From a bacterium (GTDB lineage: Bacteria > Myxococcota_A > Bradymonadia > UBA7976 > UBA1532), in NCBI GenBank assembly GCA_030424955.1, contig JAUHVS010000207.1, forward strand, positions 1-8,630: 8,630 nt of DNA. The letters are read 5' to 3'. The notes below the pieces were generated by a model that saw nothing but the letters and a program-made list of their open reading frames with translations, did no database searches and had not been told where the DNA came from. This document shows, piece after piece, positions 1 to 6,066 of the stretch. A program made the position numbers and the translations under genes. The number at the start of each line of letters is the position of its first letter. Position 1 is the first letter of the stretch.

Positions 1-248
1 TGAAGCGGGCAGAGCATGGCGGGGTCCAGCGTGCAGGGGGCCTATGTAGCCCATCGGACAAACGCCGCCGCTGTTGCGCAAATCGTCACCCTTTTCTCAG
101 TTTCCATGCGTGATCAAGTGGTTAGGCCACAGCAGCCGAGCGCACCCGCGCGCCGCCTCACGCCGGCGCGCTGGGTCGATCAGGCCGTATCAGCGGGCAG
201 AGGGCGTCCTCCGTTGAACGGGGCGCGCGCCTGCTGCACCCTCCGCGC
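1..248. other. Non-coding leader region upstream of the porin gene
   Basis: No credible gene is visible here. Bases about 55-125 are noticeably less G+C-rich than the rest of the window, as expected of a promoter region for the rightward porin gene. A weak sigma-70-like pair can be drawn: TTGCGC at 74-79 and TCAGTT at 97-102, with a 17-base spacer. The second hexamer is a poor match to TATAAT. An 11-base direct repeat (agcgggcagag) occurs at 4-14 and 192-202. The left edge may hold the tail of another gene, but nothing shows it. Confidence 0.4.
74..102 (+). promoter_or_regulatory. Weak candidate promoter for the porin gene
   Basis: TTGCGC (74-79) lies 17 bases before TCAGTT (97-102), inside the most A/T-rich part of the leader and about 145 bases upstream of the porin start. 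The first hexamer matches TTGACA at four of six positions, but the second matches TATAAT poorly. The call rests on spacing and base composition only. Confidence 0.2.
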
Positions 249-1484
249 ATGCAGAGCCTGACCCCATCCCGTATCGCCTTGGTTGCTTGGTTGTGGGTGG
301 CCGGCGCGCCCCTGGTCACGGCGGCGGCGCCCGCGCCCGGAGCCCCAGCTGAGGGCGAGGCCGAGCTCGATCCGGTGCGCCCCGAGGCGGCTGGGCTGTT
401 CGTCGAGTTTGGCCGCGGCGCCACGTTCAAGAGCCCGGGGGGAGACTTCGCCCTGACCCTGCGCGGCCGGGTACAGACCCGCGCCTCTTTCAGCAACGCC
501 CGCGTGGTGGGCGATCCCGACGACATCAGCTTCCAGATCCGCCGCGCCCGCGTGGTGCTGCTGGGCGACACGCCCGCGCAGCACGTGCAGCTGTACATCC
601 AGTTGGGCTTTGGGGCGCGCGATCTGGATCTCGAGCGCGAGGTGCCCCTGCGGGACGCGCAGGTGATCTGGACGGGCCTGCGCGACGCCAGCCTGCGCGT
701 AGGACAGATGAAGGTGCCCTTCAACCGCGAGCGCCTGGTGTCGTCGTCGGCGCTGCAGTTCGCCGATCGCTCCATCGTCAACGCCGAGCTGAACCTGGAC
801 CGCGACGTGGGGGTGCAGGCGTTCTCCAACGATCTGTTCGGCTGGGGTGGCCGGCTGGTCTATCTCGCGGGTGTCTACGGCGGGGCCGGCCGCAACCGCA
901 CCGACCAGGGCACGGGCCTGCTGTACGTGGCCCGGCTGCAGTTCAACCCGCTGGGGCCGTTCAAGGACGTGCTGAGCGAGGCGGATCTCCTCCGCAGCCC
1001 GCGCCCGCGGCTGGCCATCGGTCTGGCCGCGGGCTACCACCCGCAGGCGCGGCGCCTGCGCACCACCCACGGGGCGCTGTTCGCCGAGGGGCCGCGCTCG
1101 ACCACCCACGGCGCGGTGGATCTGGCGCTGAAGTGGGCGGGCTGGTCGCTCACCGGCGAGGTGCTGGCCCGCCGCACCCGGCAGGCCGAGGGGGACGGCC
1201 CGGGCGCGAGCGCCCTGGGGGCCATGGGCGCGCTGGGGCATGTGTTCGCCAACCGGGCCGAGCTGGCTGTGCGCTGGGCCCACCTTCGCCCCTTGCCCGG
1301 CGAGCCCGCCGAGCAGAGCCAGGTGGTGGCCAAGCATCACCTGACCGCCGGCGTGGGCTACTACTTCGCCGGGCACAACCTGAAGCTGCAGCTGGACTAC
1401 GACCTGGGGCTCGCGGCCGATCCGCCGGCCGGTGAGGTGTGGCCCCGGCACGAGGGGCGGGCCCAACTCCAGCTGTTCTTCTGA
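249..1484 (+). CDS. Phosphate-selective porin O/P (OprP/OprO)-like outer-membrane protein
   Basis: This 411-residue protein is predicted to be an outer-membrane beta-barrel channel of the phosphate-selective porin O/P family. Residues 1 to about 26 form a signal peptide, with a hydrophobic run after Arg8 and a likely cleavage near the Ala25-Ala27 cluster. The family hallmark is visible: a VGQMKVPF motif at 151-158, then a Ser-rich segment, DRS ending at Ser175, and RDVGV from Arg185. In known members this region is G(K/Q)xKxPF, ERS and R(N/D)xGV. Alternating hydrophobic/polar strands follow, and the chain ends in LQLFF, the terminal Phe typical of BAM-assembled barrels. There is no clear Shine-Dalgarno sequence before the ATG, so the start is chosen because it opens directly into the signal peptide. 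OprP itself conducts phosphate, but many family members have unknown substrates, so specificity is not assigned. No phosphate-uptake genes are nearby. Confidence 0.85.
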   Translation: MQSLTPSRIALVAWLWVAGAPLVTAAAPAPGAPAEGEAELDPVRPEAAGLFVEFGRGATFKSPGGDFALTLRGRVQTRASFSNARVVGDPDDISFQIRRARVVLLGDTPAQHVQLYIQLGFGARDLDLEREVPLRDAQVIWTGLRDASLRVGQMKVPFNRERLVSSSALQFADRSIVNAELNLDRDVGVQAFSNDLFGWGGRLVYLAGVYGGAGRNRTDQGTGLLYVARLQFNPLGPFKDVLSEADLLRSPRPRLAIGLAAGYHPQARRLRTTHGALFAEGPRSTTHGAVDLALKWAGWSLTGEVLARRTRQAEGDGPGASALGAMGALGHVFANRAELAVRWAHLRPLPGEPAEQSQVVAKHHLTAGVGYYFAGHNLKLQLDYDLGLAADPPAGEVWPRHEGRAQLQLFF

Positions 1485-1506
1485 ACGGGGCACCCTGGGA
1501 CGGGGC

Positions 1507-1525
1507 CGGCCCAGTGACCGGGCCG
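1507..1525 (+). terminator. Possible hairpin downstream of the porin gene
   Basis: CGGCCC (1507-1512) and GGGCCG (1520-1525) are perfect inverted repeats flanking a 7-base loop, 22 bases past the porin stop codon. There is no T-tract after it. In a genome this G+C-rich such stems arise often by chance, so its role as a terminator is uncertain. Confidence 0.25.
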
Positions 1526-1624
1526 CGCGAACAGATCGCGGCTCGGCCGCAGCCCCCGGGCCGCCCACCCCCTCGCGGTCTCGCGGTGGCTCCATGCGAC
1601 GGGGCTCGGCGGTTGGCGATCCCG

Positions 1625-1880
1625 ATGCATGCTCCGCGCTTGCCGGCGCCCCGGCGCACGCCCTCTCTCGTCGCGCTGACCCTGGCGCTCGGCGGCAGCG
1701 CACCCGCCGGCGGCGGAGGGGGCGGGCGCCGATGCAGGGCCCTCCGGTGGGTGGGTCACCGGCGGCGGCTGCCCCCACGGGCTGAGCTGCCTGGCCAGCC
1801 GGTGCGGCCTCGCGGGTGGGCCGGCCGTGCGGGTCGACGCCACGGGCGAGCGGTGGAGGCTGCGCCATCACCGCATCGCC
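1625..1880 (+). pseudogene. Possible frameshifted remnant of a small secreted Cys-containing protein
   Basis: From the ATG at 1625, one frame encodes a signal-peptide-like N-terminus: several Arg, then a hydrophobic run SLVALTLALGG and SAPAG. That frame then turns into Arg-rich nonsense. One frame over, from about 1716, the text becomes protein-like: acidic/Gly/Ala residues, then GCPHGLSCLASRCG, a C-x5-C-x4-C pattern common in small exported Cys-rich proteins, with G or C at nearly every third position. Dropping one G from the run of five at 1718-1722 joins the two halves. No Shine-Dalgarno sequence precedes the ATG. Where the gene would end is unclear, because the second frame stays open to 2093 and overlaps the next gene. 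It could be a decayed gene, a sequencing error in a homopolymer, or chance. Confidence 0.25.
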
Positions 1881-2023
1881 AACCCGCGGCGCGTTGGATC
1901 CGGCGCTTCGGCTCGATCTGGCTCGGTCCGCGAATCCAAACCCCTTGCCAATCGGCTCGCTGACGCCGGTCCCGGCGGCCCGCTGCCGGAGGCTGTGGCA
2001 TGCTGCCGGCGCGTCCCCACCCC

Positions 2024-2028
2024 AGGAG
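2024..2028 (+). promoter_or_regulatory. Ribosome binding site for the 661-residue lipoprotein
   Basis: AGGAG lies six bases before the ATG at 2035. It decides the start against upstream in-frame codons (the frame is open from 1816), because only this start puts the signal peptide at the N-terminus. Confidence 0.8.
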
Positions 2029-2034
2029 CTGCCG

Positions 2035-4020
2035 ATGCGCCGTCTGTTGTCCCTTGCCTGTGTCGTCGTGCTGGGCTGCCAGCCTTCTGCTGAGCCGGTC
2101 ACGGCGCCCGCAGCGAGGCCGGCCGTCGCCGCACCCGCGACCGCGGCCGCTGGCCCCCTGAGCTTGCTCGACGCGGTGGGTGACAGCGCGCCGCTGACCG
2201 TGTCCCTGGATCCGGGGCGCTGGGCGACCCTGCACGGGGCGCTGGTGGCCAAGGCCCGCGCCCTGCCTGGCGCAGCGCAGCAGGCCCTGGGCCGCCTGAA
2301 CCACCCGGCGGTGGCGATCGGCATGGCGCTCGGCGTCCCTCCGCTGGCGAGCGCGCCCGGCCTCGACCCCAAGCGCCCCTGGGTGTTCGCCCTGTTCGAG
2401 CCGCCCGCGAGCGGCCCCGTCGGCGCGACCACCGCCCTGCTGCCGCCCATGGCCGACGGCTTCCCGGGCTTCCGGCACCGCGCCGCGCTGCCCGCCACCG
2501 ACGCCAAGGCCTTGGCGAAGGCCGTGGCCCAGCACCTGGGTGCCGCAGGCTTCGACGCCCGCGGCCCGGTGTCCGGGCGGCCGGACAGCCACCTGCTGCA
2601 GCGCGGCCGCGGCTGGTGCGCGGTCTGGCCGTCAGCGGGTCACGTCTACGTGGAGTGGGTGAGCCACGTGGCCCTGCGCCCAGAGGCCACCCGCGACCTG
2701 GCGCCCGTGGGCCCGGTGGGCAAGCCCGCGCGGGGGGCCGCCTTCCTCGCCGCCAGCCAGCCCGCTGCGGTCAGCCTGCGCTTCGAGGCCCGCCACCTGC
2801 GGGCGGCCTACACCGCCTACGGGTACCTGCAGGGCGTCGAGGCGCTGGCCAGCGTGGGCGATCCGGCCATCGCCGTGTCGTTGGGCAGGGCGGTGATCGC
2901 GTTGCTGGCCAAGGCCGAGGCGCTGATGGTGGACGCGGGCGCTGATCTCAACGCCCACGCGCTGACCCTGGACGCGCAAGGGGAGGGGGTGCGCCTCGTC
3001 TGGTCGGCCGAGGCCACCGACGTCGGGCACCGCGCGCTGGCGGCCGGTGCGGCCAAGGCGGCCGCCCCGCTGACAGTCAAGGGCGAGCCCCTGGCCCAGG
3101 GCACCACCGCCTTCGCCTGGGCGGCCGCGCTAGAGGCGGCGCAGGTGCCCGCGCGCTTCGCGCGGGTCGGCCTCAAGCCCCCGGAGTTGGCCCACGCCTT
3201 CCAGGAGTGCGGGGTGGGGTGCTGGTGGCACCTGCTGCTGCGGGCGCCCCTCGGCACCACTGCGGGGGCGCTGCAGGTGATGGGGCTGCCTGGCGGGCTC
3301 ACCCCGCGGGATCTGCCGACAGCGGTGCAGGTGGTGGTGCCCGGCCCGGCTCAGCTGGCGGTGGCGGCCGAGATCGGCACGGTGGATCCCGGCCTGATCC
3401 GCCAGGCCCTGGCCGAGAGCCGGCCGCTGCGCGAGGCCCAGCTGCACGTGGTGCCGCGGGGCGATCGCAAGGCTCTGCTGTTGGGGATCAATGTGGATCC
3501 CCGCGAGGTCTTCGACGTGGCGCCGGCGCCCGCCGTGGGCCTGGGCTACGCGCGCGTCGACCTGGCGCGGCTGGGGACGGCGGTCCCCGGGCTGCCCGCA
3601 GAGGCGGCGGGAGCGGCGGCGGCCCTGGGCACCCTCACCGTGCGGGCGTCGCTGACGCCGTGGGGCATGCAGCAGGTGCTGGATCTGGGCCCAGCGCAGG
3701 CGCCGCCCCTGCCCGCGTCGCTGCAGGCCACGCCGCAGCCCCCGCGGTCGACAGACAGCCTGCGCTGCCCCACCTGCACCGATCTGGGCCCCGTGCCCGC
3801 CGCCACCCAGGCGTGCCTGGCCCGCGCGGCCCTGGGCCTGGGCGGCCTCTCGGCGCTGGCCAGCGCCGCCCCCGAGCAGCGCGCGGCCTTCGCCCAGCGC
3901 TTGGTCGCTGAGCTGGCGCCCGACGTGGCTTGCGTCGCGGAGGCCAAGGCGGCCCAGCCGGTGGCCGCGGGGCTGCGGGCGATCTTGGGCGGGCTAGAGG
4001 CCCCTTCGCCCACGCCGTAG
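2035..4020 (+). CDS. Large lipoprotein of unknown function (661 aa)
   Basis: I do not recognise this protein's family. The N-terminus is a lipoprotein signal: two Arg, a hydrophobic core, then the lipobox VLGC, with Cys15 as the probable lipid-anchored residue. An Ala/Pro-rich linker to about residue 42 would hold the body off the membrane. The rest is a long soluble protein with no other hydrophobic span long enough for a membrane segment. It has weakly repetitive alpha/beta character, including LTVSLDPGRW near the start of the body and a segment resembling LGxDPxxPWVFAL. That layout recalls large DUF3352-like exported proteins, but this is only an impression. Cysteines are few and placed in pairs: Cys392 and Cys396, then Cys578 and Cys581 (CPTC) with Cys594 and Cys633 near the C-terminus. 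The CPTC pair could form a disulfide or bind metal. A good Shine-Dalgarno sequence supports the start. The gene stands alone, with 550 bases before it and 282 after. Confidence 0.85.
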   Translation: MRRLLSLACVVVLGCQPSAEPVTAPAARPAVAAPATAAAGPLSLLDAVGDSAPLTVSLDPGRWATLHGALVAKARALPGAAQQALGRLNHPAVAIGMALGVPPLASAPGLDPKRPWVFALFEPPASGPVGATTALLPPMADGFPGFRHRAALPATDAKALAKAVAQHLGAAGFDARGPVSGRPDSHLLQRGRGWCAVWPSAGHVYVEWVSHVALRPEATRDLAPVGPVGKPARGAAFLAASQPAAVSLRFEARHLRAAYTAYGYLQGVEALASVGDPAIAVSLGRAVIALLAKAEALMVDAGADLNAHALTLDAQGEGVRLVWSAEATDVGHRALAAGAAKAAAPLTVKGEPLAQGTTAFAWAAALEAAQVPARFARVGLKPPELAHAFQECGVGCWWHLLLRAPLGTTAGALQVMGLPGGLTPRDLPTAVQVVVPGPAQLAVAAEIGTVDPGLIRQALAESRPLREAQLHVVPRGDRKALLLGINVDPREVFDVAPAPAVGLGYARVDLARLGTAVPGLPAEAAGAAAALGTLTVRASLTPWGMQQVLDLGPAQAPPLPASLQATPQPPRSTDSLRCPTCTDLGPVPAATQACLARAALGLGGLSALASAAPEQRAAFAQRLVAELAPDVACVAEAKAAQPVAAGLRAILGGLEAPSPTP

Positions 4021-4302
4021 CCGGCCGCACCGGGCCCCGCCCTGCGTTCGGGCAGCCGCGGGACCCACCGAGGGGCCAGCCCGTGGCCACGCGATTCGCA
4101 CCCCGTGTCCAGCGTGACCCGCTCGGCGCCTCGTTGCCCGAGTCAGTGCGCGGAGCGCGCGCTCGCTCGAGACGCGCGGGCGGCGACCATCGGTGGCCAC
4201 GGCCCCGTGGCCTTGGAGCCCCGGGCTGACGGGAGGCGGGCCCAGCCGACCTGCTGGCCGCCAGCACTGGAAACTCGTCGCCGGGCGCCGCACACTGCGC
4301 CC
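4021..4302. other. 282-base intergenic region with a perfect palindrome
   Basis: No gene is credible here; the open frame that crosses it is Arg/Ala-rich and reads into the next gene only because stops are rare at this base composition. The one visible structure is the 18-base palindrome at 4195-4212. No recognisable promoter hexamers were found. Confidence 0.5.
4195..4212. repeat. 18-base palindrome upstream of the small beta-barrel gene
   Basis: GGCCACGG and CCGTGGCC are perfect inverted 8-base arms separated by CC, centred about 100 bases before the start at 4303. It could be an operator for a dimeric regulator or form a hairpin once the inner pairs open. No second copy was noticed elsewhere in the window, so the role is unassigned. 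Confidence 0.4.
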
Positions 4303-5031
4303 ATGCGATATCTGACCTGCTTGCTCCTCGCCGCCCTGTGCAGCCCCGCCGCCGCCCAGGACGGGTTCGTCCCGGACCGGCCCGGCTTCGCCGACTCCCC
4401 CAACGCCGTCGACCAGGGCCACCTGCTGGGCGAGGTGGGCTTCAGCTACGTGGATCTGGGCCCCGCCGCCGCGGTGACAGCGCCTGGCCTGCTGGCCCGC
4501 TACGGCCTGATCCGCGACTGGGAGCTGCGGCTGGACCTGCCGGTCAACGGCGTGCTGCCCGAGCAGGGCGACAGCGACTTCGGCCTGGGCTCGCCGGGCA
4601 TCGGCTTCAAGTACGCGGTGCCCATCGAGGCCTTCGACCTGGGCGTCGTGGGCCGCGTGGGCCTGCCGACGCTGCAAGAGGGGTGGGGGTCGGACGACCT
4701 GGAGTACCTGATCAACGCCAGCTTCGCCCTACCCAGCCTGGGGCCGGTGGGCATCAGCGGGAACCTGGGGGCCAACCTCGTCGATGCGGGCGACGGGCTG
4801 AAGCTCGGCTGGCTGGGCAGCCTGGCGTTGGGCGGCAGCGTGGGCCCGGTGAGCCTGTATGGGCAGTACATCGGGCTATACAGCGACGGCCCAGGCCTGG
4901 CCAGCGGGGTGGGGGCCGGCGCAGCGTGGACCGTGGCCCCGAACGTGCAAATCGACGTGATGTACGACGTGGGCGTGGGCGACGACGGTATCCCCGATCA
5001 GCTGCAGGCGGGCGTGGCCTTCCGCCTCTGA
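4303..5031 (+). CDS. Small outer-membrane beta-barrel protein, MetA-pathway/transporter-like (Phenol_MetA_deg type)
   Basis: The 242-residue product is predicted to be an exported outer-membrane barrel. Residues 1-18 are a clear signal peptide (MRY, then a Leu/Ala core) cleaved after AAA before Gln19. The mature start carries DRPGFADSPNAV followed by QGHLLGEVGFSY. This closely follows the (T)DRPxFxxSPxxVxxGHxQxExGFxY opening of proteins annotated as transporters or 'MetA-pathway of phenol degradation' barrels. Repeated Gly-rich amphipathic strands follow, with turns such as GDSDFGLG and GVGDDGIPDQ, and the protein ends AFRL. The family name is historical; most members have no demonstrated substrate and no phenol-degradation genes are near. 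The frame is open from 4105, but no SD supports any start, so the signal peptide decides 4303. The gene faces the leftward Cys-rich lipoprotein gene across 144 bases. Confidence 0.85.
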   Translation: MRYLTCLLLAALCSPAAAQDGFVPDRPGFADSPNAVDQGHLLGEVGFSYVDLGPAAAVTAPGLLARYGLIRDWELRLDLPVNGVLPEQGDSDFGLGSPGIGFKYAVPIEAFDLGVVGRVGLPTLQEGWGSDDLEYLINASFALPSLGPVGISGNLGANLVDAGDGLKLGWLGSLALGGSVGPVSLYGQYIGLYSDGPGLASGVGAGAAWTVAPNVQIDVMYDVGVGDDGIPDQLQAGVAFRL

Positions 5032-5097
5032 GCGCGTCCCTGCGCCTCGGGGCCTGTGGTCACCTGCGGTGGTCAAGGGCGCCAGAGGCGGCCTGTT

Positions 5098-5118
5098 GCT
5101 TGCGGTGCCGGCGCAAGC
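5098..5118. terminator. Possible bidirectional hairpin between convergent genes
   Basis: GCTTGCG (5098-5104) and CGCAAGC (5112-5118) are perfect 7-base inverted repeats around the loop GTGCCGG. They lie between the stop codons of the convergent genes (5031 and 5176), where a shared terminator would be expected. No T-run follows on either strand, so intrinsic termination is unproven. Confidence 0.35.
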
Positions 5119-5175
5119 GCCAGCGGTGGCAGGTGCGGCGACGGCGCGCGCCGGCGTGACCCTCAGCTTGCGCTG

Positions 5176-5706
5176 TCACCCGTCGTCGGGCGCCGCGTCG
5201 GGCGCCGCGTCGGGCGCCGCGTCGGGCGCCGCGTCGGGCGCCGCGTCGGGCGCCGCGTCGGGCGCCGCGTCGGGCGCCGCGTCAGGCGCTGCGAAGGGCG
5301 GCTCCGCGTCCTCGTGCGACCCCGTGTCGAGGACCTCGGTCCAGACACCGCCGCGGCACACGAAGGCGTTGTCGTAGATCGCGCAGAGGTCTCCGTCGCA
5401 CCCACCGCAGGTGGCGAGCCCGGCACACCGCTCGCCCCCGCAGTCCACGTCGCAGACCTCGGTGCGGCACATGCCCTGGCCATCGTTCTGGCTGCGGCAC
5501 GAGGGTAGCTCGTGGAGCCGCGATTCCAGACACCAGGGGAAGCCCGGCTGGCCGTCCTGGCAGTCGCCCCAGCCCTGGAACCGGCTGTAGCAGGCGGCGG
5601 GCCCCAGCGGGAGCGGGGCCTCGGGGTCGGGGGGGCGGTCGGCGTCAACGCTGCAGCCACTGAGTAGCCCAAGCGCGAGGACGGTGAAGGCGAGGGTGGG
5701 CCGCAT
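5176..5706 (-). CDS. Small Cys-rich lipoprotein with a C-terminal (AAPD)9 tail
   Basis: I do not recognise the family. The 176-residue product starts with a lipoprotein signal: MRP, a hydrophobic core and lipobox LSGC, with Cys18 to be lipidated. A short Asp/Pro-rich linker follows. Residues 39-117 hold twelve cysteines (39, 49, 59, 70, 80, 85, 89, 94, 100, 103, 108, 117), an even number fitting up to six disulfides in an extracytoplasmic domain. It contains GERCAGLATCGGC and ends near VCRGGVW. Residues 139-174 are nine consecutive AAPD units, followed by DG and the stop. A GGAG (5713-5716) sits six bases before the ATG at 5706. The frame extends upstream to 5775, but only the 5706 start gives a signal peptide. 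The tail is unusual because low-complexity spacers normally lie between lipid anchor and domain rather than at the end. Such repeat-bearing Cys-rich lipoproteins are frequent in Myxococcota, as far as I recall. Confidence 0.8.
   Translation of the reverse strand: MRPTLAFTVLALGLLSGCSVDADRPPDPEAPLPLGPAACYSRFQGWGDCQDGQPGFPWCLESRLHELPSCRSQNDGQGMCRTEVCDVDCGGERCAGLATCGGCDGDLCAIYDNAFVCRGGVWTEVLDTGSHEDAEPPFAAPDAAPDAAPDAAPDAAPDAAPDAAPDAAPDAAPDDG
5185..5292. repeat. 12-bp tandem repeat, eight perfect copies plus one variant
   Basis: The + strand unit GTCGGGCGCCGC is repeated eight times without a mismatch (5185-5280). A ninth copy with two changes (GTCAGGCGCTGC) follows at 5281-5292. Read leftward it encodes the AAPD tail of the Cys-rich lipoprotein. 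The unit length is a multiple of three, so copy-number change would lengthen or shorten the tail without shifting frame. The variant copy is at the domain-proximal end, and the identical copies suggest recent expansion. Confidence 0.97.
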
Positions 5707-6066
5707 GGGGCGCTCCAAGTCCGTGTCAGTGGGTGGACGGGCGCCCACCGCAGATCTAACCATCGATCCGGGCATCGGCAGGTGAGGTCATGTGATTGAG
5801 CCGCTCGGGCGGCCAGGGCGGCTGGGCGCCGATGCGCTCAGCTCAGTGGCGGCGCCGCCAACCGGCGACGGCCGCGCCACATGCACGGCGGGTCCACCGT
5901 CACCGGGGAGCCTCGGGGGGACGCTGGGCGCGCGCCCGGGCAGCCATGCGTTGGATCCATGGGCGCTCGGTCGGGCCCCCGGCGGGCTCGGCCTGACGGC
6001 ATGCGGTGGTCCCCCGGGCGTCACGGGTCGGCCGACCGGTCGGACGCGCGCTCCGGGGCGGCCTGC
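5707..6066. other. 360-base intergenic region upstream of the Cys-rich lipoprotein
   Basis: It holds the leader of the leftward lipoprotein gene, including its Shine-Dalgarno at 5713-5716. A slightly A/T-richer patch at 5751-5763 could carry a -10 element, but it matches the consensus poorly. The far end, after the serine hydrolase stop, holds the overlapping palindromes at 6026-6043. Open frames on both strands are Pro/Gly/Arg-rich and show no protein-like features. Confidence 0.45.
6026..6043. repeat. Overlapping palindromes (GGTCGG-CCGACC-GGTCGG) after the serine hydrolase gene
   Basis: Three adjacent 6-base arms alternate in orientation, so arms 1-2 and arms 2-3 each form a perfect 12-base palindrome. 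The element is 23 bases past the hydrolase stop in the direction of transcription. It might act as a terminator or be a binding site. With no spacer between arms, a hairpin would have to open its innermost pairs. Confidence 0.35.

Larger units (their letters stand above)
1485..2034. other. 550-base intergenic region between porin and lipoprotein genes
   Basis: No intact gene is convincing here, although several frames stay open because of base composition. Two things are visible. A 6-bp hairpin lies at 1507-1525, shortly after the porin stop. A stretch from 1625 to about 1880 looks like a small secreted protein split between two frames. The last part (about 1880-2020) carries the leader of the downstream lipoprotein gene and becomes less obviously coding. 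Confidence 0.5.

Noticed and set aside
180..2507. 775-codon open frame on the - strand opposite the porin and lipoprotein genes
   Set aside because: It is Arg/Gly/Ala/Pro-rich with no domain or signal, and it lies opposite two well-supported genes. Long antisense frames are expected where stop codons are rare because of high G+C.
5185..5292. CRISPR-like array
   Set aside because: The units are 12 bases long and directly adjacent with no spacers, and they lie inside a coding region.
5056..5508. Open frames with VGRR, GAAS or RPTR repeats across the tandem repeat
   Set aside because: A 12-base repeat yields tetrapeptide repeats in every frame. Only the - strand frame with a lipoprotein signal and Cys-rich domain is supported.
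5788..6024. Small - strand frame between the two leftward genes
   Set aside because: It is Pro/Gly/Arg/Ser-rich and shows no signal peptide or protein-like pattern. A similar open frame exists on the other strand over the same bases.
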